From Stutzerimonas stutzeri (GTDB lineage Bacteria > Pseudomonadota > Gammaproteobacteria > Pseudomonadales > Pseudomonadaceae), in assembly GCF_009789555.1 (NCBI RefSeq), contig NZ_CP046902.1, forward strand, positions 1,628,001 through 1,692,000: 64,000 nucleotides of DNA, given 5' to 3'. Below, piece after piece: positions 16,456 to 25,429 of this stretch. The position numbers were made by a program, and so were the translations under genes. Within the stretch, counting starts at the first letter, position 1; each line of letters starts with the position of its first letter. The notes beneath the pieces are model-generated. The model saw only the letters and a program-made list of their open reading frames with translations. It searched no databases and was not told the origin of the DNA.

Positions 16456-16914
16456 ATGCGCATGAATTATCAAGCGGCGGCCCCTGATGCGGTGAAAGCG
16501 ATCATGGGCCTGGAAACCTACCTGGCCCGCCAGAGCCGCAGCGAAGAGGGCGTCGACAAGCCCTTGATGGAGCTGGTCAAGATCCGCGTTTCGCAGCTCA
16601 ACCAGTGTGCGTTCTGCATCGACATGCATACCAAGGACGCGCGCGCTATGGGCGAAACCGAGCAGCGTATCTATGCCTTGAGCGCCTGGCGCGAAACGCC
16701 GTTTTTCTCTGACCGCGAGCGCGCTGCGCTGGCCTGGGCGGAGGCGAATACGTTGCTGCCCAACGGGGTCGGACACGCCCTGTTCGATGAGGTGCGCCAG
16801 CATTTCTCCGAGCCGCAACTGGTCAACCTCACGCTGGCGGTGGCGACCATCAATGTCTGGAATCGCTTCGGCGTGTCCTTCGCCCCGGTGCCCGGCGGCT
16901 ACCAGCCGAGCTGA
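16456..16914 (+). CDS. Carboxymuconolactone decarboxylase / AhpD-like protein
   Basis: A 152-residue AhpD-like protein. The redox motif is complete: Glu39, Cys51-x2-Cys54 (CAFC) and His58 in IDMH. This CxxC is the thiol-disulfide centre in AhpD-type alkylhydroperoxidases and is absent from true ring-cleavage decarboxylases, so an antioxidant role is more likely than aromatic degradation. The ATG at 16456 follows a strong GAGGAG site. The divergent AraC gene is the likely regulator, and a perfect 10-bp hairpin follows 47 bp downstream. Confidence 0.9.
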   Translation: MRMNYQAAAPDAVKAIMGLETYLARQSRSEEGVDKPLMELVKIRVSQLNQCAFCIDMHTKDARAMGETEQRIYALSAWRETPFFSDRERAALAWAEANTLLPNGVGHALFDEVRQHFSEPQLVNLTLAVATINVWNRFGVSFAPVPGGYQPS

Positions 16915-16960
16915 GACCCGGCGCAACCATTCGCCTGGCTTGGATAACCAGGGGCCGCAG

Positions 16961-16989
16961 CTGTCGCTGGGAGGGTCCGCCAGCGACAG
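16961..16989. terminator. Perfect 10-bp hairpin after the AhpD-like gene
   Basis: CTGTCGCTGG and CCAGCGACAG pair perfectly around a 9-base loop, 47 bp beyond the stop. There is no T-run, so this is either a weak terminator or an mRNA-stabilising structure. The remaining 16990-17163 shows no other feature. Confidence 0.45.
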
Positions 16990-17163
16990 CGACACGCGAC
17001 GCCACGACGTGGCCAGGGTTGTCTTGCGCGTTGCACCGTGCCGGCAGGGACGGATCAGAAAGGGCGAGGAAATGAAATGTTGCAGCGTCGATCGCCAGGG
17101 TTCGTCATCGCCTTGCGCATTTGCTGTAGATTGGACAGCCCTTGGTAACGATACTTTTGGCTC

Positions 17164-18189
17164 ATGACACTCCTGATAGCGTTCGCTGTCTTATCCATCC
17201 TGGTTTCCTTCGTCTGTTCGATCCTGGAAGCCGCACTGCTCTCGCTCACCCCTAGCTTCATCGCCAACCAGAAGGCCTCCAGGCCAAAGCTCTACGAGCG
17301 GCTGAAAGCACTCAAAGACAAGGTCGATCAGCCTCTGGCTGCCATCCTGACGCTCAATACCGTTGCTCACACGGTCGGAGCGACCGGTGTCGGTGCGCAG
17401 GTCACCGTCGTGTTCGGCAACGGCTACGTCGGCGTCGCATCCGCCGTCATGACCATTCTGATTCTGGTCCTGTCGGAGATTCTTCCGAAAACCATCGGCG
17501 CCCGGTATTGGCGTGTCCTCGCTCCGTATCTGCCGCCGCTGTTGACGGCCATGATCTGGATGCTCAAACCCTTCATCCTGCTCTCGGACATGATCATGCG
17601 CCTGTTCGGCGGGAAGGAGCCCGAGCATGACATCCGTCAGGAGATCAAGGCCCTGACCGTGCTGGGCCGCGAAACGAAAAGCCTCGATGAGGATGAGCAG
17701 CGCGTCATCAGCAATATCCTGGATCTGCACGAGATCAAGGTTCGCGACATCATGACGCCTCGCACGGTTTGCGATTGCACGGCTCCGGAGATCGCCATTG
17801 GCGCGTTCAAGGACAAGGTGGTCGACAGCCAGTTCTCGCGCTACCCGGTGATCGGTGAGGACGAGACCCCGCTTGGCGTCATCTTCCGATATGACGCGCT
17901 CGCGGCGGCCGATGACGAGGCACCGGTATCGTCGATCATGAAGCCGGTAAAGGTCGCGCCTGAAACGATCAGCGTGGAAACACTCATGACCCAGTTGTTG
18001 CACGAGCGTCAGCACATGTGCCTGGTGTATGACGAATTCGGGAGCTGGCGCGGACTGGTCACGCTGGAAGACATCATGGAAACCATCATCGGCAAACCGA
18101 TCATGGATGAAACCGACGACATCCCCAATATGCGTCGTTTCGCCAAGCGCCGTTGGGATCATCGGATCAAAAGGGCCCGCGAGAGCTGA
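17164..18189 (+). CDS. CNNM (DUF21) and CBS-domain membrane protein
   Basis: A 341-residue integral membrane protein. The first 150 residues form a DUF21/CNNM transmembrane domain (SILEAALLSLTPS and the conserved VLSEILPKTIG), followed by a CBS pair (about 185-310: RDIMTPR, FSRYPV, LVYDEFG, LVTLEDIMETIIG). CNNM proteins are tied to magnesium or cobalt efflux; many are annotated as hemolysin-like. There is no C-terminal CorC/HlyC transporter-associated domain, and the protein ends in a short basic tail. No clear ribosome-binding site precedes the ATG at 17164. It stands alone. Confidence 0.88.
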   Translation: MTLLIAFAVLSILVSFVCSILEAALLSLTPSFIANQKASRPKLYERLKALKDKVDQPLAAILTLNTVAHTVGATGVGAQVTVVFGNGYVGVASAVMTILILVLSEILPKTIGARYWRVLAPYLPPLLTAMIWMLKPFILLSDMIMRLFGGKEPEHDIRQEIKALTVLGRETKSLDEDEQRVISNILDLHEIKVRDIMTPRTVCDCTAPEIAIGAFKDKVVDSQFSRYPVIGEDETPLGVIFRYDALAAADDEAPVSSIMKPVKVAPETISVETLMTQLLHERQHMCLVYDEFGSWRGLVTLEDIMETIIGKPIMDETDDIPNMRRFAKRRWDHRIKRARES

Positions 18190-18266
18190 CCGCCGCCTGA
18201 TCCGTCTGCAAGTGGAATGGCGCCGACGCCCAAGCGGACGCCGGTGCCTCCCGGCCTCACCGGGTG

Positions 18267-19568
18267 TCACTGGGTGCGGGTCACCCGCCACAGCGTGTTC
18301 GCCAGGTCGTCCGCGACGATCAGCGCACCGCTCGGATCGACAGTGACTCCCACAGGCCGGCCGCGGGTCTTGCCATCAGCTGTGCGAAAGCCGGTCATGA
18401 AATCGACGGGCGGTCCTGAGGGGCGCCCGTTGCTGAACGGCACGAAAATCACTTTGTAGCCGACCGGATTCTTGCGGTTCCAGCTGCCGTGCTCGCCGAT
18501 GAATACGCCCTCGGCGAACTGTTCGCCCATCGCCGGCTCGGAGAAGTCCAGGCCGAGGGCGGCGACGTGCGAGCCCAGGGCGTAATCGGGCGTGATCGCG
18601 GCGGCAACCTTTTCAGGGTCCTGCGGGCGTACACGGGTATCCACGTTCTGGCCCCAGTAGCTGTAGGGCCAACCGTAGAAACCGCCTTCGCGCACCGACG
18701 TCAGGTAGTCCGGTACCAGGTCCTCGCCCAGCTCGTCCCGCTCGTTCACTACCGCCCAGAGCTGCCCGGTCCCGGGCTGCATCGCCAAGGCCGTCGGGTT
18801 GCGCAAGCCGGTTGCGTAGGGCTTGTAGGCGCCGGTCCGGGCATCGATCTGCCAGACCAGGGCACGGTCGACTTCGGCCTCCATCCCACGCTCGGTGATG
18901 TTGCTGTTGGAACCGATGCCCACGTACAGAAAACGCCCGTCGGCGCTAATGGTCAGTGCCTTGGTCCAGTGGTGGTTGATCGCCGACGGAAGGTCGGTGA
19001 CCTTGGTCGGCGATCCGCTGGCTTCGGTCTGGCCCGGCTGGTAGTCGAAGCGTACCAGGGCGTCCTGGTTCGCCACGTACAGGTTGCCCTCGAACAGGGC
19101 CAGTCCATACGGTGCGTTCAGGTTGTCGGCGAATACGGTCTGTATCTCGTAGGTTCCGTCTCCGTCGGCGTCGCGCAGTAATGTCAGGCGATCGCCGCTT
19201 TCCACCGAGGTGTTGCCCCGCGCCTTGATATAGCCGGCGATCACGTCCTTCGGTTTGAGCTTCGCGGCGTTGCCACCGCGACCCTCGGCGACCAGGATGT
19301 CGCCGTTGGGGAGCACGAGCGTCTGGCGAGGGATTTTCAGTTCGGTCGCGATCGCCGTGACGCTATAGCCTGGCGGCACGGTCGGCTGCTGGTCGCCCCA
19401 CGGCGCCGGTTCCGCAATCTTCATGCTCGGCAGCAGACCGCGCTCGGGTTCGGGAAGCTTCGGGTCGGCACCGTGCAACTGGGCGTTATCCAGCTCCTCA
19501 CTGTCGCCGCCGCATGCACCGAGCAGTAGCGCGAGAGTCAGGGTGGTCAATGCGCTGGCGTGTTTCAT
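18267..19568 (-). CDS. PQQ-dependent sugar dehydrogenase-like lipoprotein (sorbosone dehydrogenase family)
   Basis: A 433-residue exported beta-propeller protein. The signal ends in lipobox LGAC with Cys19, so it should be lipid-anchored in the envelope. The body resembles the soluble quinoprotein glucose/sorbosone dehydrogenase family: repeated blocks such as GDILVAEGRGG, NAPYGLAL, GIGSNSN, GLRNPTALAM, YGWPYSYWG and GEHGSWNRKNPVGYK. The family uses PQQ to oxidise aldoses; many members are untested. Its start overlaps the stop of the upstream membrane gene by 4 bp (ATGA), so the two are coupled. No PQQ biosynthesis gene is in the window. Confidence 0.88.
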   Translation of the reverse strand: MKHASALTTLTLALLLGACGGDSEELDNAQLHGADPKLPEPERGLLPSMKIAEPAPWGDQQPTVPPGYSVTAIATELKIPRQTLVLPNGDILVAEGRGGNAAKLKPKDVIAGYIKARGNTSVESGDRLTLLRDADGDGTYEIQTVFADNLNAPYGLALFEGNLYVANQDALVRFDYQPGQTEASGSPTKVTDLPSAINHHWTKALTISADGRFLYVGIGSNSNITERGMEAEVDRALVWQIDARTGAYKPYATGLRNPTALAMQPGTGQLWAVVNERDELGEDLVPDYLTSVREGGFYGWPYSYWGQNVDTRVRPQDPEKVAAAITPDYALGSHVAALGLDFSEPAMGEQFAEGVFIGEHGSWNRKNPVGYKVIFVPFSNGRPSGPPVDFMTGFRTADGKTRGRPVGVTVDPSGALIVADDLANTLWRVTRTQ

Positions 19569-19993
19569 GCTGTCTCTCCCGCTCGCTGATCAGTGAGGCC
19601 GATCCATGTCGCCAGACAGGCGAGCAAGGTGACGACCACCGATAGAACCAGGCCCGCGGGCATGGTCGCCCATGCGTCCTTGGCGTGCTCGAGCGCGTTG
19701 ATGAAGCCCAGCACCCAGGTCGCCAGCAAAACCAGCAGGTAGACCAGAGGCCGTCCTGCCTTATGGCGGGCGCGTATCAGGTTGACGATGGCGAACACAA
19801 GCGCCAGTCCGCAGAAGACCAGTCCCCCGGCGATCAGCCAGGAGGAGAAGTTGCTCCATTGAATCTGATAGCTGCGAAAGTAGGCGATATCACTCAGCAG
19901 GGCGCCGAGAAACAGGGGGACGGTTCCGGCGAGCAACGTCGCATGCAGCGGGTTGGGCATGCTCGGGTAGGTGTGAGGGGTGGTTGCGGTCAC
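19565..19993 (-). CDS. DUF2231-type membrane protein, coupled to the sugar dehydrogenase
   Basis: A 142-residue protein with four hydrophobic segments (about 17-37, 50-70, 82-100, 112-132), resembling DUF2231 membrane proteins. The family has no firm function; some members have been proposed to bind haem or take part in electron transfer. The start is GTG at 19993 with a good GAGGA site 6 bases upstream. Its stop overlaps the start of the downstream PQQ-type dehydrogenase, so it may serve as a membrane partner for electrons from that enzyme. That is inference from coupling only. Confidence 0.75.
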   Translation of the reverse strand: MTATTPHTYPSMPNPLHATLLAGTVPLFLGALLSDIAYFRSYQIQWSNFSSWLIAGGLVFCGLALVFAIVNLIRARHKAGRPLVYLLVLLATWVLGFINALEHAKDAWATMPAGLVLSVVVTLLACLATWIGLTDQRAGETA

Positions 19994-20264
19994 GGCAGTT
20001 CCTCATCGCTGGGCGAGCCGTGCGTGAATCAACGCGGATGCGCTGGCCCGCCAGGCTCGCTTTGAGTGTGCATAAGAGGGGATCGTACCGCTGGCTCATA
20101 AGTTCACTTCGATCGGTGAGCGGAGGCCGCCGGGCGAGGGTCCGAGCGTCGCCGGTGCCGTGAAGCCGGCGCCTGGGCAAACCCGACCGGCCGGTGCTAT
20201 TGGCCGGCACAGGATCGATCGGCGAGCGGTCGTCTCGCCCGTCGATGGATGACGGGGCGGCGAC

Positions 20265-20765
20265 TCAGCGATCGCGGCCGGACGCGTCTCGAGAACGCGT
20301 CGAATCGTTTCCATCGGCCGGAGTGGAGGGCGTTGCAGGCTCGGCGGCGGGTTCTGCGCCGGGTTCGCTGGAGGGGACCGGGCTCTGCGTCCCGACGCTC
20401 TGATTGGCGGCGCGGCAGGTCAGCTCGGCAAAAGGCTTGTCGGGGGAGTAGTCGCCGGGAACCCGTTCGACCCGTTGGCTATTGGACGTGACGGTGAACA
20501 CCGGTGGAGCCGAGGTGTCCGCCCTGGCTTCGTCCGGCACGTGGAACTCGCATGTCACGGTGTCTTCGCTCTTGTTCATGACGCGGACCGCCCGAATACC
20601 GACCAGCTCGACACCGGCGTCGGATGTCGAAGTAGGAACACCCATGGCGCTGACTTCCACGTCGAGCCCGTTCAAATGCGTGATGACTTCGGGTTTCGGT
20701 GTCTGGGCCAAGGCCAGTGGCGCCCACAGGGCGAGGCCGCAGGCGATGAGAGGTGGTCTGGTCAT
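20265..20765 (-). CDS. Hypothetical exported protein
   Basis: A 166-residue protein with a signal peptide (hydrophobic 5-20, likely cleavage after ALA-Q). The mature N-terminal domain (about 25-120) looks like a small beta-sandwich: HLNGLDVEVSAMG, a VRVMNKSEDTVTCEF strand pair, and ELTCRA, with cysteines that could form a disulfide. The C-terminal 45 residues are low-complexity (P, A, E, S, T). I know similar NG..V / VRV.N / C exported proteins in pseudomonads but not their role. The start has a strong GGAGG site. The 20766-20898 gap and 19994-20264 hold only short GC-rich inverted repeats. Confidence 0.7.
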   Translation of the reverse strand: MTRPPLIACGLALWAPLALAQTPKPEVITHLNGLDVEVSAMGVPTSTSDAGVELVGIRAVRVMNKSEDTVTCEFHVPDEARADTSAPPVFTVTSNSQRVERVPGDYSPDKPFAELTCRAANQSVGTQSPVPSSEPGAEPAAEPATPSTPADGNDSTRSRDASGRDR

Positions 20766-20898
20766 GGGGAACCTCCTGGAGTCGTGTGTGCTTAGAAGGG
20801 ATCGATGGGTGAGGGTTCGGCTCTGGCAAACGGGATTGGTTGCAAAATGATTGAACGGTGTGCCTGTTGAGAGCCGCTGTCAGCGAGCGCGCCGGGCC

Positions 20899-21363
20899 TC
20901 ACGAGCCCTGCGCAATGACGCCGAAACCGCGAGCCATCAGCGTGGCAAACAGTGGGATCAGCAGCAGTGCGAGCAGCTCGATGCGGATGATCAGCTTCAC
21001 CCAGCGCGCGCTGGCTGGGCTGATGGCCGGGACCTGACCGGCCTTCAGTGCGGGGCGCCAGCGCAGGAAGGTGACGGTGGGGTAGATCGACAACAGTGCG
21101 ACGACCACGAACAGGCCGATCTTGGCATGAAAGAAACTGTTGTTGAGGTAGTAGTCCATTCCCTTGCCGTAGCGCATGGCGCGGGCGGCGCCGGTGATCA
21201 GCACCAGGCCGGCGACGATGCCGAACGCGGTGTCGGCGCGGAACAGGCTGCGTGCCCGCGCCAGATTCAGCGGCTGGCTGAACAACTGGTGCTCCAGCAG
21301 CAGCAGGGCGAAGAGCAGGAAGATCGCCACGAAGTGCAGGTAGGCGGCGACGGCGTAGGCCAT
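20899..21363 (-). CDS. DUF2214-type membrane protein
   Basis: A 154-residue protein with four hydrophobic segments, starting with an AYLHFVAIFLLFALLLLEH helix that carries histidines, as in the DUF2214 family. A second conserved patch is YGKGMDYYLNNSFFHAKIGLF. The paired histidines in helices suggest haem or metal binding, but no function is established. It lies 3 bp after the MATE gene on the same strand, so the two are probably co-transcribed. Confidence 0.8.
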   Translation of the reverse strand: MAYAVAAYLHFVAIFLLFALLLLEHQLFSQPLNLARARSLFRADTAFGIVAGLVLITGAARAMRYGKGMDYYLNNSFFHAKIGLFVVVALLSIYPTVTFLRWRPALKAGQVPAISPASARWVKLIIRIELLALLLIPLFATLMARGFGVIAQGS

Positions 21364-21366
21364 TGT

Positions 21367-22746
21367 TCAGTGTCCTCTGGATGGGGTTGCTGCCGCTGTG
21401 GCATGGGTCGCGGTGAACCATTGCTGTTGGCGCTGAAGGCGTCGGGCGATACTGCCGAGGCAGAGGCCTCGCAGCAGCATGAAGGCGAGAAAGGCCAACC
21501 ACAATCCATGATTGCCCAGCGCACGCAGCAGCCAACCCAATGGTAGCGAAATCGCCACGGCCAGAAGCATCGCATTGCGCATTTCGCGCGCTCGGGTTGC
21601 GCCGATGAACAGGCCATCGAGCAGATAGCTCCAGACAGCGACCAGGGGCAGCGCCGCCAGGTACGGCAGGTAGGTGATCGCTGTTTCGCGCACGGCGGGA
21701 ATATCGGTCTGCAGGCCGATGAACAGCTCGCCGCCGAACAGGAAGAACAGGCCGAAGGCAAGGCTGGCGAGCAACGACCAGCCCGCGGCAACGGTGAGGA
21801 TACGGCGCAGTTCGGTTCGGTTCTGCGCGCCGATGGCATGGCCGCTGAGGGCTTCCACTGCGTGAGCCAGGCCGTCGAGGGCGTGAGCGGTGAGCATCAG
21901 ACCGTTGAGTAGCAGCGCATTGGCAGCGACGGTGGCATCACCGAGTCGTGTGCCTTGGACGGTGATCAGAAAAAACACCAGTTGCAGCGCAAGCGACCGC
22001 AGGAATATGTCCCGGTTGACCGACATCAGCGCCTTCCAACTGGCCCAGCGCCGCAAGGCGTGCCTGTCCAGGCGGCCGGGATAGCGCACCAGGGCGCCGC
22101 GGGTGAGGGCCAGGCCGACCGCCACGCCGCTCCATTCGGCAATCACCGACGCCCGTGCGGCGCCTGCCACGCCCCAGTCAAGGCCGATGACGAACCAGAG
22201 GTCCAGGGCGACATTGGTCAGGTTGGTGGTCAGCAGAATCGCAAGGGGCGCGCGGGCGTTCTGGGTGCCGAGAAACCAGCCGATCAGCGCGAGGCTCGCC
22301 AACGCTGCCGGCAAACCGAACAGGCGCGTATGGAAATAGCGTTGGGTCAGGTCGTCGAGTTCGGCGGACGGTTGCATCAATTGCAGGGCGTAGCCCTTGA
22401 GCGGCAGCGCGAAAAGGCTCAGCAACAGCGCAAAGCCGAGCGCCAACAGCAGCCCTTGCAGCAATACCTGGCGCAGTGCGCCGCCATCGTCGCGCCCCGC
22501 GGCCTGGGCGGCGAAGCCGGTCGTGCCCATGCGCAAGAAGCCCATGACCCACACCAGCAGCGTATAGAGGCTGCCGCCCACCGCAACCGATGCCAATTGG
22601 TGGGCATGCGGCAGATGGCCGATCACGGCGCTGTCGACCAGCGCCACCAGCGGCACGGAAAGATTCGACAGAATCATCGGCGCAGCCAGCGCCCAGACCC
22701 GTTTGTGGGTGGGGGCGTGCTGCCAGGCGGTCAACAACCGAGACAT
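21367..22746 (-). CDS. MATE-family efflux transporter (DinF type)
   Basis: A 459-residue membrane protein with about 12 helices in two halves. The N-terminal AAPMILSNLSVPLVALVDSAV and the LDGLAHAVEALSGHAIGA region match the DinF branch of MATE exporters, which use H+ or Na+ gradients to expel cationic drugs or oxidant-related compounds. The frame opens at 22791, but the ATG at 22746 has GGAG upstream and gives the usual short N-terminus. No LexA or dinF-lexA pairing is seen. The DUF2214 gene follows 3 bp downstream. Confidence 0.9.
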   Translation of the reverse strand: MSRLLTAWQHAPTHKRVWALAAPMILSNLSVPLVALVDSAVIGHLPHAHQLASVAVGGSLYTLLVWVMGFLRMGTTGFAAQAAGRDDGGALRQVLLQGLLLALGFALLLSLFALPLKGYALQLMQPSAELDDLTQRYFHTRLFGLPAALASLALIGWFLGTQNARAPLAILLTTNLTNVALDLWFVIGLDWGVAGAARASVIAEWSGVAVGLALTRGALVRYPGRLDRHALRRWASWKALMSVNRDIFLRSLALQLVFFLITVQGTRLGDATVAANALLLNGLMLTAHALDGLAHAVEALSGHAIGAQNRTELRRILTVAAGWSLLASLAFGLFFLFGGELFIGLQTDIPAVRETAITYLPYLAALPLVAVWSYLLDGLFIGATRAREMRNAMLLAVAISLPLGWLLRALGNHGLWLAFLAFMLLRGLCLGSIARRLQRQQQWFTATHATAAATPSRGH

Positions 22747-22852
22747 TGAGGGCTCCAGGGCAGCCCGGAATGATACGTGGCCGTAACCCACGCGGCCAGC
22801 AGCCCGAAGCCGGAGTGGTGCAGTGTCGTACGGAGGTCAGTCTTTGGTACGC

Positions 22853-23146
22853 CTAGTGGATCAACCAGCTCAACAGCCAGAGCCCCAGGAACAGATAAAT
22901 GACACCGGCGATGATCGAGCGACGGAAGAACGCCCGAACGGCCGCCACCAGAAGCATCAAACCGATTGCCAGGGCGACCAGGCTGATCAACGAGCGGTCC
23001 ATGCCCAGGGTCCGCGACAATCCCTCCAGAAAATTGGCCCCGGCGTCGGCGAACAGGCTGAAGAAGCCGCTGAGCGCATCGACGATGTAGCGAATCACCG
23101 TACCGAGCGCCTGGCCCAGCCATTCGAAAAAACTTTCCACCCGCAT
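22853..23146 (-). CDS. Hypothetical small membrane protein
   Basis: A 97-residue protein. The first 45 residues are amphipathic (FFEWLGQALGTVIRYIVDALSG-like) and two strong hydrophobic helices follow (about 54-71 and 77-95), separated by a short basic turn (RAFFRRS). A GGAGAG site precedes the ATG at 23146. I do not recognise the family. It lies about 100 bp before the MATE gene on the same strand, and either co-transcription or independence is possible. Confidence 0.68.
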   Translation of the reverse strand: MRVESFFEWLGQALGTVIRYIVDALSGFFSLFADAGANFLEGLSRTLGMDRSLISLVALAIGLMLLVAAVRAFFRRSIIAGVIYLFLGLWLLSWLIH

Positions 23147-23359
23147 ATTGCTCTCCTGCCGTACGATCGGGGTGCAAGCGTAGCCGTTCCCCGGGGCATT
23201 GGGCTATCGATCCGTCCGGCAGTTCCCATGGCTGGACGTTGAACCCGCTCCCGGACGGTGGGTCAGTAGAGGCAATTTGGCGCCAGGTGGCCCAATCGTC
23301 ACATAACGGTAATCTTTCCTGAGCAGGCTATTGGCCACTGCTCTTTCGAGAAAACGACA

Positions 23360-24292
23360 ATGACTGTTACCAATGCACGACCTCAATGGTGGCCGAGCAC
23401 CCGTCCAGGTGCCTGGGCGCTGGGGTTGCTGGCGGCCGGTTCGCTCTATGCCGCCGCGACCTTTCACTTGGATGAGCGGGTGTTCTACGCGCTTCAGTCG
23501 GCCTGGAACGAAAACAGCTGGGAAGCCCGCAGCCTTTGGCTCCCCGAATACAGGGTGCGGGTCGATGCGTTGCCGGTGGCGTCGGTGTCCGACAATCTTT
23601 CCGGGCTGACGTACGACGAGGGTCGCAACCATCTCTGGGCGGTCATCAACAACCCAGAGGAGCTGATTGCGCTGGATCAGGACGGCAACTTCATCGCTCG
23701 CTACCCGTTGCAAGGCTTCCAGGATGTCGAAGGCATCACCTATCTGGGCGACAACCTGCTGGCGGTAACGGAAGAGCGCAGCCAGTCGGTGGTGATCCTG
23801 CCCGTGCCGGATCGACCTGGTGCGTTGCAGCGCGAAGATTACGCCAGCGTCTCGCTGGCCCTGAACGAGCAGGGCAACGCCGGTTTCGAGGGAATTGGCT
23901 ATGACCGCGCCGGCGATCGGCTCTTCGTGGTCAAGGAACATTCACCGCGCAAGCTCTACGAGATCCAGGGCGTCAAAGCCAGTCTGCACGGCCAGTTGAA
24001 TCTCAAAATAATCGATCGTGAAGCCTGGATCGAAGACAAGGGCATGGCCAGCGACCTGTCGTCGGTGCACTTCGACGAGCGTACCGGCCATCTGGTGCTG
24101 CTCAGCGACGAAGCGAAGATGATCCTGGAACTGGACGGCAATGGCGATCTGGTCAGCTTCCGCTCGCTGTGGAGTGGCTTCGCGGGATTGAGCAACAGCG
24201 TGCCACAGGCCGAGGGTATGACCTTCGACGCGCGCGGTGACATGTATCTGGTCAGCGAGCCCAATCTGTTCTACGCGTTCGAGCGTAAATAG
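23360..24292 (+). CDS. SdiA-regulated-domain beta-propeller protein
   Basis: A 310-residue protein with one N-terminal hydrophobic anchor (about 17-34) and a periplasmic domain of propeller type. Repeated motifs include LSGLTYDEGRNHLWAVINN, VEGITYLGDNLLAVTEE, GFEGIGYDRAGDRLFVVKE and SSVHFDERTGHLVLLSDE. This pattern is that of the SdiA-regulated domain family, related to phytase-like esterases. The name comes from one E. coli gene; a quorum-sensing role here is not implied. Function is unknown. It stands alone, converging on the YdcZ-type gene. Confidence 0.82.
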   Translation: MTVTNARPQWWPSTRPGAWALGLLAAGSLYAAATFHLDERVFYALQSAWNENSWEARSLWLPEYRVRVDALPVASVSDNLSGLTYDEGRNHLWAVINNPEELIALDQDGNFIARYPLQGFQDVEGITYLGDNLLAVTEERSQSVVILPVPDRPGALQREDYASVSLALNEQGNAGFEGIGYDRAGDRLFVVKEHSPRKLYEIQGVKASLHGQLNLKIIDREAWIEDKGMASDLSSVHFDERTGHLVLLSDEAKMILELDGNGDLVSFRSLWSGFAGLSNSVPQAEGMTFDARGDMYLVSEPNLFYAFERK

Positions 24293-24310
24293 CCGTTTCG
24301 ATCCGCCGCC

Positions 24311-24760
24311 TCAGCCGCGGCGAATCATCCACACCCCACCGAAGATCAGCACCAGCCCGGCGACCTTGCCGAGGCTGATCGACGATTGCCGGAAGCCCGC
24401 CCAGCCGAAGTGGTCGAGCAGCAGCGCCATGCCCAGTTGCCCGGCCAGTACCAGCGCCATGAACAGCAATGCGCCGATACGCGGCCCGGCGTAGGCTGCG
24501 GTGGCGATGAAGAACATGCCCAGAAGGCCGGCGCACCAATGCCACCCGCTCAAGCCGCGCAAGGCTTGCAACCCCGGTAGTTCACGCTGGAACAGGACGA
24601 TGCAGAGCAATGCCAGGGTGCCCACGGCGAACGACAGCATGGCCGCGCTCATCACGCTGCCGAAATGCTTGGCCACCTGTCCGTTGATGCCGGCCTGCAA
24701 CGGTAGGAAAGCCCCGGCGACGAAGGGCAGGACGAGGAGCCACCAGGCAACGACGGGCAT
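24311..24760 (-). CDS. YdcZ/DUF606-type small DMT-superfamily membrane protein
   Basis: A 149-residue membrane protein with five hydrophobic segments. PLQAGINGQVAKHFGSVMSAAMLSF at the first helix boundary and GKVAGLVLIFGGVWMIRR at the end are characteristic of the DUF606/YdcZ family of half-size drug/metabolite-type transporters, which usually act as dimers. The ATG at 24760 has GGAG 8 bases upstream; a GTG three codons earlier overlaps that site and is less likely. The substrate is unknown. Confidence 0.85.
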   Translation of the reverse strand: MPVVAWWLLVLPFVAGAFLPLQAGINGQVAKHFGSVMSAAMLSFAVGTLALLCIVLFQRELPGLQALRGLSGWHWCAGLLGMFFIATAAYAGPRIGALLFMALVLAGQLGMALLLDHFGWAGFRQSSISLGKVAGLVLIFGGVWMIRRG

Positions 24761-24781
24761 GCGAATCACTCCGATAAAACG

Positions 24782-24811
24782 ATAAAAAGAAGCCCGCCGG
24801 ACGCGGCGGGC
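24782..24811 (-). terminator. Rho-independent terminator after the first DUF4136 gene
   Basis: On the minus strand GCCCGCCG-CGTC-CGGCGGGC is followed by TTCTTTTTATC: a perfect 8-bp stem, 4-base loop and T-rich tail. It begins 23 bp past the DUF4136 stop at 24835. Confidence 0.8.
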
Positions 24812-24834
24812 GGAACCAGGCTGCGCCGAGGCGG

Positions 24835-25395
24835 CTAATGCGGTGGGTATTGCGACAGTACCTTGTGAACCGTCTCGCGGAACATACCCGCACGTTCCTG
24901 CGGGCTGCCCGGATCATCACGCAGGACCTGTTCGGCACTGCCGCGCCACACCAGCTTGCCGTCCGCCGCGTCGTAGAAATCGACCTGCAGCGTACCGACC
25001 TGGTAATGGATGGTCCGGGTGTCGCTGTACATCGGTCCGCCCCAGAAGCCGTGCCATGGGTTACCCCAGGCCCCCATCGACGCGGTGGTGTATTGCTGGG
25101 AACGTTCATCGACGATGAACCAGGCCTGGACCAGCACGTCCGGCTGGCTGCCGGCCTGGGCCTGACGCAAGCCGCGCTGGTCGAGCTGCTCGCTGACCGC
25201 GCTGCGAATACGCTGTTCGGTGAGGTCACTTTTGACTCGCGGGTCGTCCGGGCGGTACTGCAGTGCCGGCTCTTTCCAATGCCAGCTGCGATAGGCGGAA
25301 AAGTCCCGCTGTGGATCGAAATCGCGTTGTACCTGCGTGCTCTGGCAGGCCGCCAGCGGCAACAGCAGGGCGAGCATCATCAATTGCCGGACCAT
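24835..25395 (-). CDS. DUF4136 lipoprotein (first of two)
   Basis: A 186-residue lipoprotein: signal with lipobox LAAC and Cys17, then a DUF4136 domain (FSAYRSWHWKEP near the start, QPDVLVQAWFIVDE, VDFYDAADGKLVWRGSAEQVL). The family is common in Gram-negative envelopes and has no known function. A glycine- and tryptophan-rich insert (GAWGNPWHGFWGG) sits mid-domain. A strong GAGGAG site precedes the ATG. It follows a paralogue by 34 bp on the same strand, and a clear terminator ends the pair. Confidence 0.88.
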   Translation of the reverse strand: MVRQLMMLALLLPLAACQSTQVQRDFDPQRDFSAYRSWHWKEPALQYRPDDPRVKSDLTEQRIRSAVSEQLDQRGLRQAQAGSQPDVLVQAWFIVDERSQQYTTASMGAWGNPWHGFWGGPMYSDTRTIHYQVGTLQVDFYDAADGKLVWRGSAEQVLRDDPGSPQERAGMFRETVHKVLSQYPPH

Positions 25396-25429
25396 GTCGG
25401 TTCTCCTCGTAACACCTTCTAGCCTGCAT

